A DNA stretch of 64,000 nucleotides from Granulicella sp. (GCA_027365345.1 DAHXNO010000202.1:1-64000); one strand, 5' to 3'; positions 34,719 to 44,175 are shown, counted from the stretch's first letter. Notes: generated by a model not told the origin, from the sequence alone. Numbers and translations: made by a program.

Positions 34719-36164
34719 TTGAGATCTGCGCCGATCAACACGATCTTCACGACTCCACCACCGCCGCACACGCGACCGGGCTTCTTCATGGTCTCCATGC
34801 TGATACACGGTCTGGCGGTCATCGGAGTCTTCACGCTTCTGAATACGCCGAGAGTGGAGCCGACGCCGCCCGCAAGACGTTACACAACGCTTAGCGTCGA
34901 TCTGCAACGAGATCATCCGGTCGTGCAATGGTCGCCCGAGAACGGGGCGGCAGCGCCCACCGCGCAGACGGATACGCACGCAGCCCGGGCATCGGAAAGG
35001 GTTGCGGCGGCGGCGGCTCCGGCAGTTCCACGATCGTCCGCGTACCGAACTCCAGCGCCGATCACACTGATACAGCCGGACGTACCTCCGGATATATTAC
35101 TTCCGGTGAAGACGCCCCTTCCGATGATCGTGATGTGGACTCCACAGAGCACGTCCGTGGTGAAGATTGTTCCGCCTCCGCCGCAGCCACAACCAGCGGC
35201 CAATGTGCGGCCATCGCTTGCGAAGCCGAACCACGAAGTACCGGTTGTTGACGTTGAGCTTGCCTCGACCCCGGCCGCCTCTGAGACGATTCCGCTTCTA
35301 GCGGGCACAACCACGCCGATCCCGCAGCCTGGACTGGATCCATCACGGGTTCCAGAATCCTCGTCCACTTCCTCAGCGCCGCCGACGCCTAAGGCTGTTC
35401 TTTCGGTCTCTGATGTGGTCCTGTCTCAAGGAATAGCTACGCTGCCGCCTGCCAATCAAGTGGCGGCAGCAACCCGCACGGATTTTTTGGCTCCGGGACA
35501 GCCAAAGAGCGCGTCGGCTGCGGGTGTTGGAAGCATTGCGGGCAAACAGGGAGCGAGTGATTCCCGCGTGGTACCTGGCGACCATGGCAGCCAGACGCAG
35601 GCTGCGACCGGCCCTGCGGCGGAGAGCGGAACAAAGGCCAACCTAAGTTCCGGATCGAGCGCCGACTCAATTCCTGGATCTTCGCCGGGAGATGGATTAT
35701 CGGTCGCTCGCATCACACGGCCAATGGACGGCCACTTCGGCGTGATCGTCGTGGGAGATTCCGTCGCCGACGAATATCCCGAAGCTGCTGATATTTGGGC
35801 TGACCGCCTTGCCTATACGGTGTATCTGCACGTGGGCGATGCCAAGAGTTGGATCCTGCAATATTGCCTGCCGCGCGCCGCTCAAGCATCAGGGAGCACT
35901 ACGCGGCCAGACGCACCCTGGCCTTACCTGATGGTGACGCCTCACCTGGCCCCTGGCGACGCCGACAGCGATGCCTTGCTGGTGCATGGGTTCATCAATG
36001 CCGCGGGGCATTTTGAACATCTTGCGGTGGTCTTCCCCGAGCAGTTTGCGGAGAGCAGGTTCGTTCTTGGCGCCCTTCAGCAGTGGCAGTTCCGTCCCGC
36101 CACCCAGAATGGGCAATCGACGGCTGTGGAAGTACTGCTGATTATTCCTGAGGAAGATGACTAA
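34719..36164 (+). CDS. TonB-like membrane-anchored protein of the Tad locus
   Basis: A 481-aa protein with one N-terminal membrane helix (about residues 23-42, MVSMLIHGLAVIGVFTLL), a long Pro/Ala/Ser-rich linker (about 45-335) that could span the periplasm, and a folded C-terminal domain (about 340-481). That domain ends VLGALQQWQFRPATQNGQ, like the C-terminal beta-strand region of TonB proteins. The start is TTG, with GGAG 11 nt upstream. It is transcribed away from cpaB from its own sigma-54 promoter and converges on the TadE-type genes. Its exact role in the pilus is unknown. Confidence 0.75.
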   Translation: MRSAPINTIFTTPPPPHTRPGFFMVSMLIHGLAVIGVFTLLNTPRVEPTPPARRYTTLSVDLQRDHPVVQWSPENGAAAPTAQTDTHAARASERVAAAAAPAVPRSSAYRTPAPITLIQPDVPPDILLPVKTPLPMIVMWTPQSTSVVKIVPPPPQPQPAANVRPSLAKPNHEVPVVDVELASTPAASETIPLLAGTTTPIPQPGLDPSRVPESSSTSSAPPTPKAVLSVSDVVLSQGIATLPPANQVAAATRTDFLAPGQPKSASAAGVGSIAGKQGASDSRVVPGDHGSQTQAATGPAAESGTKANLSSGSSADSIPGSSPGDGLSVARITRPMDGHFGVIVVGDSVADEYPEAADIWADRLAYTVYLHVGDAKSWILQYCLPRAAQASGSTTRPDAPWPYLMVTPHLAPGDADSDALLVHGFINAAGHFEHLAVVFPEQFAESRFVLGALQQWQFRPATQNGQSTAVEVLLIIPEEDD

Positions 36165-36197
36165 AAGATTTGCAGGCTCCCGGCGGTGAAGCGAAGT

Positions 36198-36776
36198 TTA
36201 CTGCGAAATCACCATCGAAGAGGTGCTGGTCAGACTCAGCGCAGAACGATTGACGAACGGAATAGCCAGATTGAAGCTATACTGCGCTGACACTGTCACC
36301 AGGTCGCCGGGGCCGTTGCAGCCAACCGCTACGCAGCTTCCTCCCGCAGGGTACGCGGACCAGGTGGTTGTGACGACCATATTAGACGGGTTGATTCCCG
36401 GATAACCTAGATTCTGAACGTAGGTCTGGATTTGCGCTGCAGTAACCGTGCAGGAGATCCCTGAGACGGTACACGTCGATCCGTGAACAATGGCGTAGCG
36501 GCTACCCTCCCGTGCGGCCTCAGAGACGTAATGATAGGAATAGAGCGCCAGGCAGAGTTCAAAGACGCCGATCAGGACGCTCAACAGAATGAACATGGAA
36601 AGCGCCATCTCCACGGCCGCAGAGCCAGCTTCTCCGCGCCTGTGGTCCGGTTCCGAAACGGCATTGAGGGCTTTCCCTTGCTGTAGCGGACGGATACGGG
36701 TTCGATCGGTGACGCAACGGAGCGACGTGGCGAGTTCATAGGGGAATATGGCTCCGGGTTTTGATGGCCTCGGCAT
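36198..36776 (-). CDS. TadE-like pseudopilin (second)
   Basis: A 192-aa protein. After a basic N-terminal stretch it has the TadE motif GEAGSAAVEMALSMFILL, with Glu at +5-like spacing and a single helix, then AAREGSRYAIVHG. TadE-type proteins are minor pseudopilins thought to prime pilus assembly. Its ATG overlaps the stop codon of the preceding tadE-like gene (TGATG), so translation is coupled. The long frame upstream of this ATG is just the neighbouring gene read in another frame. Four Cys in the C-terminal part could form disulfides. Confidence 0.87.
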   Translation of the reverse strand: MPRPSKPGAIFPYELATSLRCVTDRTRIRPLQQGKALNAVSEPDHRRGEAGSAAVEMALSMFILLSVLIGVFELCLALYSYHYVSEAAREGSRYAIVHGSTCTVSGISCTVTAAQIQTYVQNLGYPGINPSNMVVTTTWSAYPAGGSCVAVGCNGPGDLVTVSAQYSFNLAIPFVNRSALSLTSTSSMVISQ

Positions 36777-37297
36777 CACTGTTCGACTCTCATGATGGTC
36801 TGCCCGCTCAAAGTGAAGGAATGGGGAAGACCTGGGTAGTTGAACAGAGGACCAACGTTCGCCGTGGTATTCACCGTGACGTATTCCAGGATGCGCGCCG
36901 GGCTGGCGCATGACGCAAGCGCGTTGGTGCAGACAAGAGCCCCGCCTGTGGAGCAAAAGCAGGAGGTGCTTGAAGTCGCACTGATTCCCGTAACATTTGG
37001 AGCGTCCTGGGTTGCGGCCAGCGCTATTCCCGCGGTGTCCGAGGCGGTAATGGCGGTCTGTGCGCCATAGGCTGCGCCGGCGCGCGCGGCATTGGCAACC
37101 TCAATGGCGAGATAGGCCAGGCGTCCGAACTCCGCCGCACCCACAAGCAGCAGAAAGCACAGTGGCAGCGTCAGGGCCAGCTCTACCAGCGCCTGTCCGC
37201 GATCGCCTCTGGTTGCGGCGCGAGAGGTTAACAGGAAATATCCTCGCGGTCCTCGCGGCATGCCATCCTTCTTCTGGTTCTCTATAGGGTTTCGCAT
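36776..37297 (-). CDS. TadE-like pseudopilin (first)
   Basis: A 173-aa protein with the TadE motif RGQALVELALTLPLCFLLLV and the usual following segment AAEFGRLAYLAIEVANAARAGAAYGAQ. The C-terminal part contains four Cys near residues 115-130 (SSTSCFCSTGGALVC). The ATG at 37297 lies 4 nt after the tadG stop codon, so the genes tadG, tadE and tadE form one tightly packed operon. Confidence 0.9.
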   Translation of the reverse strand: MRNPIENQKKDGMPRGPRGYFLLTSRAATRGDRGQALVELALTLPLCFLLLVGAAEFGRLAYLAIEVANAARAGAAYGAQTAITASDTAGIALAATQDAPNVTGISATSSTSCFCSTGGALVCTNALASCASPARILEYVTVNTTANVGPLFNYPGLPHSFTLSGQTIMRVEQ

Positions 37298-37301
37298 AGG
37301 T

Positions 37302-38519
37302 TCATTCCGCCAGCGCAACCCGTGTAAGCGGCGATCCGGGGGTTGTTTGCGAATAGCTGGTAATGTTCAAGGTCGCGGTTTGGTCGTACAGGGTATTCAC
37401 GATAAGGTCGGTGATAAGCTGCAGACCGCCACTCTTGTCGCCGCCACTGTCATGCAACTCCAGCTCAGCGTCTGGGGCATAAATAATGCCGTCGATCAGA
37501 CCGCTGGAGCTGCCAAAATCGAACAGCATCAGGTTTGCGTTGGGCGCAGGTTCCATGATTGCAATGCCGTTGTACGCACCTGAGGTGGGCGCAACAAGAT
37601 CCAGCACCGTGCCGGTCCCCTCCGTAAGCGCGCCATTGACGATATCCAGGGTTGTTCCCCCACTACCGGAGGTAACCGAACCAGTGAGACTGATGTTCCC
37701 CTCCAGAACGTAGGTTCCGGCTCCCAGCGTGGCATTGTTAATGGTCAACGTGCCTCCGGTGGGCGCCATATAACACCCAGCCGTGAGGGTGCCCGTCATG
37801 GTGCCGCCAGGGGGCGTGATACAGCCCGTTGGAGTTGGCGCGACAAGACTCCCAAGCGGGTCGCTCTGCTGCGCGATTCCCGTCACCGGCGCCGGTGTGC
37901 TGTCCCCGGTCTGGCCGCCGTCGCCTCCAACGACGCCGACGGATCCGGCAGTCAACGTCCCACCTCCTCCGGTGAATTGCAACGCTGTCGTACTGTTGGA
38001 GTTAACAATCACACCACACTTTGGCGCGGATACATCGAACGATCCCTGGAGATCCATCGCATCCGGGGCCGTGCCATTCAGTACGTAGACGCAGCCATTC
38101 GATGAACCTCCATTATAGGCAACTGCCCTGGCGGCAACCGTTTGCGAGGAGATACCGAATATCCTCATGAAGAACGTTGGTTCCTTCTGCGAAACGATGG
38201 CTTCCACGTAGGCAGGTAGACCCACGTATTCCCCTTCCGTCGGCGGGTTGTTGATGTACACCGCGCCTCCATTTGCGCCAATGACCACGCCATTCTGGGC
38301 TGCAGCCGCGTCGCCAGCCGTAGTCATATCGCCATAGTTCAGCTCAGCGGCTCCCGCAATCGCTGCCGCGTCGGCTGCTATCTGCAGATTTCGCTTAGCG
38401 TAGAAGAGAGTTCCTACATCGGCCGCGAAGCCTACAAAGCCAAGCAAAGCTGTCATAGAGAGCAGAATCATGATCGTGGCCTGACCACTCTCGTCTTTGA
38501 GTCTTCCAAGGAAGGACAT
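37302..38519 (-). CDS. tadG: TadG-like Flp pilus assembly protein
   Basis: A 405-aa protein starting MSFLGRLKDESGQATIMIL. It has one N-terminal helix (about residues 13-36) and the classic TadG segment FYAKRNLQIAADAAAIAGA, then a large Gly/Thr/Ser-rich periplasmic domain with repeated beta-strand-like units. GGAGG lies 7 nt before the ATG at 38519. The PilZ gene ends 17 bp upstream. No von Willebrand-type MIDAS motif is obvious, unlike some TadG proteins. Confidence 0.88.
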   Translation of the reverse strand: MSFLGRLKDESGQATIMILLSMTALLGFVGFAADVGTLFYAKRNLQIAADAAAIAGAAELNYGDMTTAGDAAAAQNGVVIGANGGAVYINNPPTEGEYVGLPAYVEAIVSQKEPTFFMRIFGISSQTVAARAVAYNGGSSNGCVYVLNGTAPDAMDLQGSFDVSAPKCGVIVNSNSTTALQFTGGGGTLTAGSVGVVGGDGGQTGDSTPAPVTGIAQQSDPLGSLVAPTPTGCITPPGGTMTGTLTAGCYMAPTGGTLTINNATLGAGTYVLEGNISLTGSVTSGSGGTTLDIVNGALTEGTGTVLDLVAPTSGAYNGIAIMEPAPNANLMLFDFGSSSGLIDGIIYAPDAELELHDSGGDKSGGLQLITDLIVNTLYDQTATLNITSYSQTTPGSPLTRVALAE

Positions 38520-38536
38520 GATTTCCTCCATAGCTA

Positions 38537-38896
38537 CTATGGCGCCCGCATTAACCTGTGAACCGTTCCGCCTGTTTTCCACGGCAGGATGGCGAGGCCA
38601 ACTCCGTCGGCGCCAACTCTTACAACCTTTGCCTGGACTGCAATCGATCGGTCAGAGTCGTCATCCGTCTTCCCTGTTTCCTGTATCCTCATTTGAATCA
38701 CAGTACCTGGATACCAACGATCTGTGGTCACGAGATACAGTCCCGACAAACTGATGTCCCGAACACGATGCGCAATCGGCGCCCCACCATTCCAATAGTG
38801 GGCGACCAGTCCGGGAAGAACGCGACGTTCGGCGTTCCGTTTTTCCCGGCCCAGTACTCTCCGCAAAAAGAACTTCAGTGGTCTTGGGTACTCCAC
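38537..38896 (-). CDS. PilZ-domain protein, probable cyclic-di-GMP binder
   Basis: A 119-aa single PilZ domain. The two cyclic-di-GMP contact motifs are visible: RNAER (RxxxR, about residues 20-24) and DISLSGLYL (D/NxSxxG, about 47-55). The start is GTG with GAGG 4 nt upstream. The 5' end overlaps the DUF192 gene by 22 nt, and tadG follows 17 bp downstream, so it is embedded in the pilus operon. It may couple pilus assembly to cyclic-di-GMP levels. Confidence 0.87.
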   Translation of the reverse strand: MEYPRPLKFFLRRVLGREKRNAERRVLPGLVAHYWNGGAPIAHRVRDISLSGLYLVTTDRWYPGTVIQMRIQETGKTDDDSDRSIAVQAKVVRVGADGVGLAILPWKTGGTVHRLMRAP

Positions 38897-39324
38897 ATTT
38901 CCTCATTTCCTTTCGTTGCCAGGACGGACGGGGCCGTCTGTGTCAAGCGTTCTTCGATCTCATCCGCGGCGCAGATCACGAGCTGATCGCCTACCTGGGT
39001 CTGCGAGGAATAGATCGTATGAGTCGGCAGCTCCAGCACGCTGGCGGCATGTAACTTGAGGGGTCCAATTTTAAATCGCGGAAAGTGCTCGGTGACGTAC
39101 ACCACACGATGATTCTCATCCAGATAGATCAGATCCAACGGAAACAAGACACCCCAGGTATGAACTCCGCTGGAAGGGACGACCCACAACCCTTCGTCAG
39201 AGTTCATACGCAGCTTTCCAATCAATCCTTTCAGGCGCATGAAGATGCTGTTCGCCGGGGTAACTCCCAGGCTAAGGAAGCACTCGCGCGTCTGATTGTA
39301 TACGCAGTAGGTTCGCCGTTCCAT
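38875..39324 (-). CDS. DUF192 family protein (second)
   Basis: A 149-aa DUF192 protein of unknown function, showing FMRLKGLIGKLRMNSDEGLWVV, PSSGVHTWGVLFPLDLIYLD and the conserved ASVLELPTHTIYSSQ with GDQLVI. The ATG at 39324 is the first possible start. It overlaps the PilZ gene by 22 nt, so both belong to the pilus operon. Sequence identity to the DUF192 protein at 30.4 kb looks low, so the two are probably not a recent duplication. Confidence 0.88.
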   Translation of the reverse strand: MERRTYCVYNQTRECFLSLGVTPANSIFMRLKGLIGKLRMNSDEGLWVVPSSGVHTWGVLFPLDLIYLDENHRVVYVTEHFPRFKIGPLKLHAASVLELPTHTIYSSQTQVGDQLVICAADEIEERLTQTAPSVLATKGNEEMWSTQDH

Positions 39325-39592
39325 GTGATCCCCAGAAGATTGGTATTGTCGAGCGGTTGTACGCTTTCTTAAGGCTTAAGGCGGGCTCCTCATGCGGCCC
39401 GAGTATCCCTGCAATTGTTCCATCGACATAACGCAAGCATCCATGCAAGGCGCTCGAATGCGAAGCAGTTGATTCGCTCCCTGCAACAGGAGGGAGATAG
39501 ACGCTCCGACTTCCCTGGAGCGTGGTCTGTCTAGCTGCGTGGGCCCGGCTCTAACAACATGCCGGACCCTCCCGCATCGTACTGCAAAGGTT

Positions 39593-39688
39593 CTAGCGGT
39601 CTTTCGTCCGACGGCGCTGAATCAAGACAGCCGCGATGATGACACAACAAATGCCGGCCACTACTCGAATGATGGTTACGTTATCCAT
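39593..39688 (-). CDS. 31-aa single-pass membrane protein
   Basis: Too short for most gene finders but well supported. GGGAGG lies 6 nt before the ATG. The product starts MDNVTIIRVVAGICCVIIAA and ends IQRRRTKDR, i.e. one hydrophobic helix followed by a basic cytosolic tail. It sits 17 bp after tadC on the same strand. I recall similar short proteins in acidobacterial genomes but know no function; it could be a small component or regulator of the Tad inner-membrane complex. Confidence 0.75.
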   Translation of the reverse strand: MDNVTIIRVVAGICCVIIAAVLIQRRRTKDR

Positions 39689-39705
39689 TTCAATCCTCCC
39701 TTCCT

Positions 39706-40617
39706 TCAATGGTTAAAAAACTGTTTAAACGACTCCGAAATAACGATGATGGCGGGACCAAGCGTCACCAGAAACAACGAGGGAAAGATAAAGAAGACCA
39801 GGGGGAAGACCAATTTGACGCTAGTCTTGGCCGCTTGCTCCTCAATCCTTTGGCGGCGTTGGGTCCTTAGCGTATCGGAATGGATACGCAATGTTTTGGC
39901 GGCGCTGGTCCCAAACTGTTCCGATTGGACGAGCACCGAGACGAGATTGCGGACAGCATCGACAGCAGTACGTTCCGCGAAGTGGCGCCACGCATCGGTT
40001 CGAGGGCGCCCTGCGCGTTGTTCCAAAACAACGACGTGCAATTCATCCGTGATCGCCGGATGGGCCAAACGAAGTTCCTGCGAGGTCCGGGCGGTTGCCT
40101 GGTCCAGGCTCTGGCCGGCCTCAATACAAATGACCAAAAGATCGAGCACATCGGGCAGGCTGCGGCGGATGGACGCCTGGCGAGCGGCAATTTTTCTGCT
40201 CAGCCAGAAATCCGGCGCGAGGAAGCCAGCCACCAGAGCTACGAAATATGCGACAAATGGGTTCCCGCGGGCAAAGCCAGTGACTGTGAGCAGGACACAC
40301 AGGAGCGCGGGAATCAGCACCTTGGCTCCATAGTACTTCTTTATCGCAGAGTCACTGCGAAATCCCGCGCGGATGAGACGCTGCTGGGTGATCGAGACTT
40401 CCGATTGGCTCTTGGGCAGAACGCGCTCAAAGCGTTCGACGACTTCGCCGAACGCGTGGCCGGTGTACTGCATCACGCCGGACAAGTTTTCCCGCTCCTC
40501 CTTTGGGCGGATGACGGCACGCATCCGCTGCAACATGGCCTGACGGTAAAACAAGAGAAGTCCGCCAGTGAGCAAGAGGAGAAAGACCGCGACAAATGTG
40601 ACAATTGCGAATGTCAT
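39706..40617 (-). CDS. tadC: Tad pilus inner-membrane platform protein TadC
   Basis: A 303-aa type II secretion F-family protein. It has helices at about residues 3-23, 95-135 and 270-300, and a cytosolic T2SSF domain with LPDVLDLLVICIEAGQSLDQA and SEQFGTSAAKTLRIHSDTLRTQRRQ. With TadB it forms the platform that the CpaF ATPase acts on. AAGG lies upstream of the ATG, 9 bp after the tadB stop codon. Confidence 0.94.
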   Translation of the reverse strand: MTFAIVTFVAVFLLLLTGGLLLFYRQAMLQRMRAVIRPKEERENLSGVMQYTGHAFGEVVERFERVLPKSQSEVSITQQRLIRAGFRSDSAIKKYYGAKVLIPALLCVLLTVTGFARGNPFVAYFVALVAGFLAPDFWLSRKIAARQASIRRSLPDVLDLLVICIEAGQSLDQATARTSQELRLAHPAITDELHVVVLEQRAGRPRTDAWRHFAERTAVDAVRNLVSVLVQSEQFGTSAAKTLRIHSDTLRTQRRQRIEEQAAKTSVKLVFPLVFFIFPSLFLVTLGPAIIVISESFKQFFNH

Positions 40618-40626
40618 ACATCACCT

Positions 40627-41598
40627 TCAAACGTCCATGTTGACGATCTTGCGAATGATCAGAGCGCCGGTCACGGTGAGGCTGCCAGAGGCATAGAGAA
40701 GCTTGATGCCAATGGGACGCTTCCACAAAAGGCTCATGCCATCGGGATTGACAAGATATAGAGCAACTCCAAGCACGACGGGAAGAAAGGATAGAATCCA
40801 ACCGGTTAAGCGCCCCTGGGCCGTGTGGACTCTGACCTGACGTCTCAGGCGGTACCGTTCGCGGATCACATAGGCGGTCTTGTCCAGCACCTCGGCAAGG
40901 TTCCCTCCGCTCTCCTTCTGAATCAGAATTGCCGTCACGACGATCCTGAGATCTTGCAGCGGAACTCTGATGAGCAGGTTGTTCATGGCGGTTCTCAACT
41001 CCAGGCCATAGTTCTGCTCGTCAAAGCAGATACGGAACTCAGCTCCAATGGGGTCGGGAGACTCCTGTGCGACCAGGCTCAAGGATGCAACCAGGCTATT
41101 GCCGGCGCGCAAGGCGCTTACCATGAGATCCAGCGCCTCCGGCAGCTCTTGTTCAAATTTGTCGAACCGCTGCCTACGCTTATAAAGTACGTACAATAAG
41201 GGCGCGCATGCCAAAAGCAGGCCCATGAGGGTTGCGAAGATCAGAGTCCCTGTGCGCAGGTAAATAAGGTAGGTTGGGAGCAGGAAGCAGGCGGCAGACA
41301 TGAGGAGCAGACCACCCGCAGTCCATTTCACATTTGCCTGATACAAGAGAGTGCGCAGGCGGGGAGCAACTTCGACCGTCAGCAGCCACCGATGGAGCCA
41401 GGGGACAGAGCTCAATAGTTCGTTCTTGCGGATATCCACAATCGGATCACCCGTTCCCGACTGCTGACCAGCAAGGGCTGAGTGGATAAGAGCGAGAGTT
41501 TGTTTGGCCTGCTGCGAGGCTCCGACGGTGCTTGCCGCCAAAACCAGCGACAGCACAACGAAGACGCCAAGAAAGACCAGTATCAACAGCAATAACAT
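40627..41598 (-). CDS. tadB: Tad pilus inner-membrane platform protein TadB
   Basis: A 323-aa T2SSF-family membrane protein. The cytosolic domain has LPEALDLMVSALRAGNSLVASL and QKESGGNLAEVLDKTAYVIRERYRLRRQV, the usual TadB motif. It partners TadC. The gene follows cpaF after 26 bp and precedes tadC by 9 bp. Confidence 0.94.
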   Translation of the reverse strand: MLLLLILVFLGVFVVLSLVLAASTVGASQQAKQTLALIHSALAGQQSGTGDPIVDIRKNELLSSVPWLHRWLLTVEVAPRLRTLLYQANVKWTAGGLLLMSAACFLLPTYLIYLRTGTLIFATLMGLLLACAPLLYVLYKRRQRFDKFEQELPEALDLMVSALRAGNSLVASLSLVAQESPDPIGAEFRICFDEQNYGLELRTAMNNLLIRVPLQDLRIVVTAILIQKESGGNLAEVLDKTAYVIRERYRLRRQVRVHTAQGRLTGWILSFLPVVLGVALYLVNPDGMSLLWKRPIGIKLLYASGSLTVTGALIIRKIVNMDV

Positions 41599-41624
41599 GG
41601 CTCTGCTCCCAACCGCCGCTTCGG

Positions 41625-42905
41625 TTAGTTGACTTCCTGTGTTTGCTCAAACAGGCCCGTCGGCAGGAAGATGCCCGAAATGCGGAGCTGTTCAAGGAAC
41701 TTGGGACGGATGCGGGTGGGCTGGAATGCGCCAATCACCCTGCCGTCCGGTCCAATGCCTTTCTTGTTGAAGCTGAAGATCTCATGCATACTGATGACGT
41801 TTTCCTCCATGCCCGTGATCTCAGAGATACTGGTTACCTTGCGGCTGCCGTCGCTGAGGCGGGCTACCTGGACCACGATGGCAATGGCGGAAGCTATCTG
41901 CTGCCGGACGGTTCGTTCCGGAATGTTCAAGTTACTCATTGCGACCATGGATTCAAGCCTGGACAGCGCATCGCGCGGCGTATTGGCGTGAATGGTGGCC
42001 ATTGAACCCTCGTGGCCGGTGTTCATAGCCTGCAGCATGTCAAATGCCTCCTCCCCGCGCACCTCGCCAATGATGATGCGATCGGGGCGCATGCGAAGGC
42101 TGTTGATGAGCAATTGACGCTGCCGAATCGCGCCGGCTCCTTCGATGTTGGGCGGCCGCGTTTCCAGGCGAACGATGTTTTGCTGGGCGAGTTGAAGTTC
42201 GGCCGCATCTTCGATGGTGACAATGCGTTCGGTCGGCGGAACAAAATGGGAGAGAATGTTGAGAAATGTGGTCTTACCAGCTCCGGTTCCTCCGGAGATG
42301 AGGATGCTGATGCGAGCGCGCACGGCGGCGGCGAGCATCTCCATCATTTCCGGAGAGAGTGTCTTTAGTTCGACGACCTTTTGGGCGGAGGTAGGACCTG
42401 TCCCAAATCGCCGGATCGACAGAGCGGGGCCATCGAGTGCGAGCGGCGGAATGATCGCATTGACGCGGGAGCCGTCGGCCAGCCGCGCATCGACCATGGG
42501 AGAAGATTCGTCTACTCTGCGGCCCACACGCGAGACGATTCGGTCGATGATCTGTAACAGGTGGCGATCGTCACGAAACCGCGCATCCACCCGCTGGAGG
42601 ACTCCGCCACGCTCAATGAACACATGGTCTTTGCCGTTGACCAGGATGTCAGAGATGCTGAGATCGCGGAGCAGCGGCTCCAGCGGGCCGAGTCCGAAGA
42701 CTTCATCCAGAAGGTCAGCCTGGATTCTATCCTGCTCGCCGTGGGTCAGCGGCACTCGTTGTTCGCCGATGATCTGGTTCACCATGCCGGCCACGACTTG
42801 ACGCGCCTGGGTGGTGTTGACGCGCGACAGCTTCTCAAGATCAAGCTTTGAGATCAGCACCCGGTGCGCTTCCGATTTGACCTTCTCGATATCCAGTGCT
42901 TCCAC
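41625..42905 (-). CDS. cpaF: Tad pilus assembly ATPase CpaF/TadA
   Basis: Cytosolic hexameric ATPase driving pilus assembly, 426 aa. Walker A is GGTGAGKTT (about residues 205-213); [12 protein letters not shown] and the Asp/His boxes [12 protein letters not shown] and [13 protein letters not shown] follow. The N-terminal domain (about 1-130) includes [18 protein letters not shown]. The start is GTG. The gene lies 43 bp after tadZ in the same direction. Confidence 0.96.
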   Translation of the reverse strand: MEALDIEKVKSEAHRVLISKLDLEKLSRVNTTQARQVVAGMVNQIIGEQRVPLTHGEQDRIQADLLDEVFGLGPLEPLLRDLSISDILVNGKDHVFIERGGVLQRVDARFRDDRHLLQIIDRIVSRVGRRVDESSPMVDARLADGSRVNAIIPPLALDGPALSIRRFGTGPTSAQKVVELKTLSPEMMEMLAAAVRARISILISGGTGAGKTTFLNILSHFVPPTERIVTIEDAAELQLAQQNIVRLETRPPNIEGAGAIRQRQLLINSLRMRPDRIIIGEVRGEEAFDMLQAMNTGHEGSMATIHANTPRDALSRLESMVAMSNLNIPERTVRQQIASAIAIVVQVARLSDGSRKVTSISEITGMEENVISMHEIFSFNKKGIGPDGRVIGAFQPTRIRPKFLEQLRISGIFLPTGLFEQTQEVN

Positions 42906-42948
42906 GATATGTCACCCGTCCATTGGTACAGCAGATTGGCGCAAGCTT

Positions 42949-44175
42949 TCATCCAAAGAGGCTGAAAGCGCTCTTCTTCTTTGGGTTCTTTGGCAAACCA
43001 CACGCGGTCCGCGCCATTTGCCGGATTACCCGCGAGACAGAAGAGTCTTCCGCCGTGAGCGCGCTGGCCGTGGCCTGCGCGCGCCTGACAGCCTGATAGT
43101 CACTGGGAACCTTCCATTGCGGCTCCTGGGTGAGCGCTTTCTCTATTTCCTTCTCATCGATCCCGAGGGATCGCTGCATAAACCGGTTCAACACAATCTC
43201 CGGCTTGAGCCGTGAACTTACAAAAAATTCATTAATCAGGCGATGGGTGTTCCGGAGCTCCGTGATACCCACCTGCGTAATCAGGTAGACCATGGATGCA
43301 TCTTTGAGGAGCGCCTTGCTGGCGGGGCCGAGATGCGAACCGGCATCTACGACCACATAATCAAAGGTCTGCCGCGCCACGGTGAGCAACCGCTCAACGG
43401 ATTCCGGCGTAGTTTCAATCGGAACATACTGGTCTGGCGCGGCGAGGATGGAGAGCCCCGAGCTGTGCTTGCTGAGTAACTTTGAGAAGAAGGTTGAATC
43501 GAGCCGGTTGAAGTTCTCCAGGGCATTGACCACCGAAAACTCGGCGCGTATGCCGAGGCCAAGCGCAGCATCGCCGATGGGCAGGCCAAGATCGATCAAC
43601 ACGGCGCTCTGTTGGGACTCCTCCGCCACGGCGACAGCGAAGTTGGCGGCCAGGGTGGTGACGCCGCAGCCGCCTTTCGCTCCGATAAACAAGATGAGCC
43701 TTCCCAATGCCTTCTTGGCGGGCTGGGCTGCGGGGCGGCGAACCATGGCCCGCACCATCGCCTCTTCCATTACGCCGGGGGAGACAGGAAGGGGAAGAAA
43801 TTCGCGGGCTCCTGCTCGCATGCATCGAACCAGCATGGCCGAATCCGCGAGCGCAGAGTAGACCATCACGGTGACGGAACTATCGGAACTGATCGCTTCT
43901 ACCAGGTCCAGAGCGTGTTCCGCATCACTATCCAGCTCAATGATGACCACATCGTAATCCAACTCCAGCAGCAGCGGCACTTCGTCGAGGCTGGGATAGG
44001 AGGTCAACTCCCTGGTGACGCGCGCCTGCGATCCGCGCAAGGCTCCCGCGACGGCATTGCGGCGCTGTTCCTCAGGACCAATCAAGGCCACCGTCAACGT
44101 ACGGACGCCGAGCGATTCGTGTTCCTCAGTTCTGGTCGCCATTAGCAATTCACTGTCCCCTTTCTCTTGCGGCAT
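42949..44175 (-). CDS. cpaE: Tad pilus localisation ATPase TadZ/CpaE
   Basis: A 408-aa protein of the MinD/ParA-type family. An N-terminal atypical receiver domain (about residues 25-150) is followed by an ATPase domain with a deviant Walker A, GAKGGCGVTT (about 165-174). TadZ/CpaE proteins place the pilus machine at the cell pole or at specific sites. The C-terminus ends in basic KNPKKKSAFSLFG. The first ATG (44175) was chosen; an ATG 11 codons later is possible. A 60-bp gap separates it from the cpaA gene upstream. Confidence 0.93.
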   Translation of the reverse strand: MPQEKGDSELLMATRTEEHESLGVRTLTVALIGPEEQRRNAVAGALRGSQARVTRELTSYPSLDEVPLLLELDYDVVIIELDSDAEHALDLVEAISSDSSVTVMVYSALADSAMLVRCMRAGAREFLPLPVSPGVMEEAMVRAMVRRPAAQPAKKALGRLILFIGAKGGCGVTTLAANFAVAVAEESQQSAVLIDLGLPIGDAALGLGIRAEFSVVNALENFNRLDSTFFSKLLSKHSSGLSILAAPDQYVPIETTPESVERLLTVARQTFDYVVVDAGSHLGPASKALLKDASMVYLITQVGITELRNTHRLINEFFVSSRLKPEIVLNRFMQRSLGIDEKEIEKALTQEPQWKVPSDYQAVRRAQATASALTAEDSSVSRVIRQMARTACGLPKNPKKKSAFSLFG

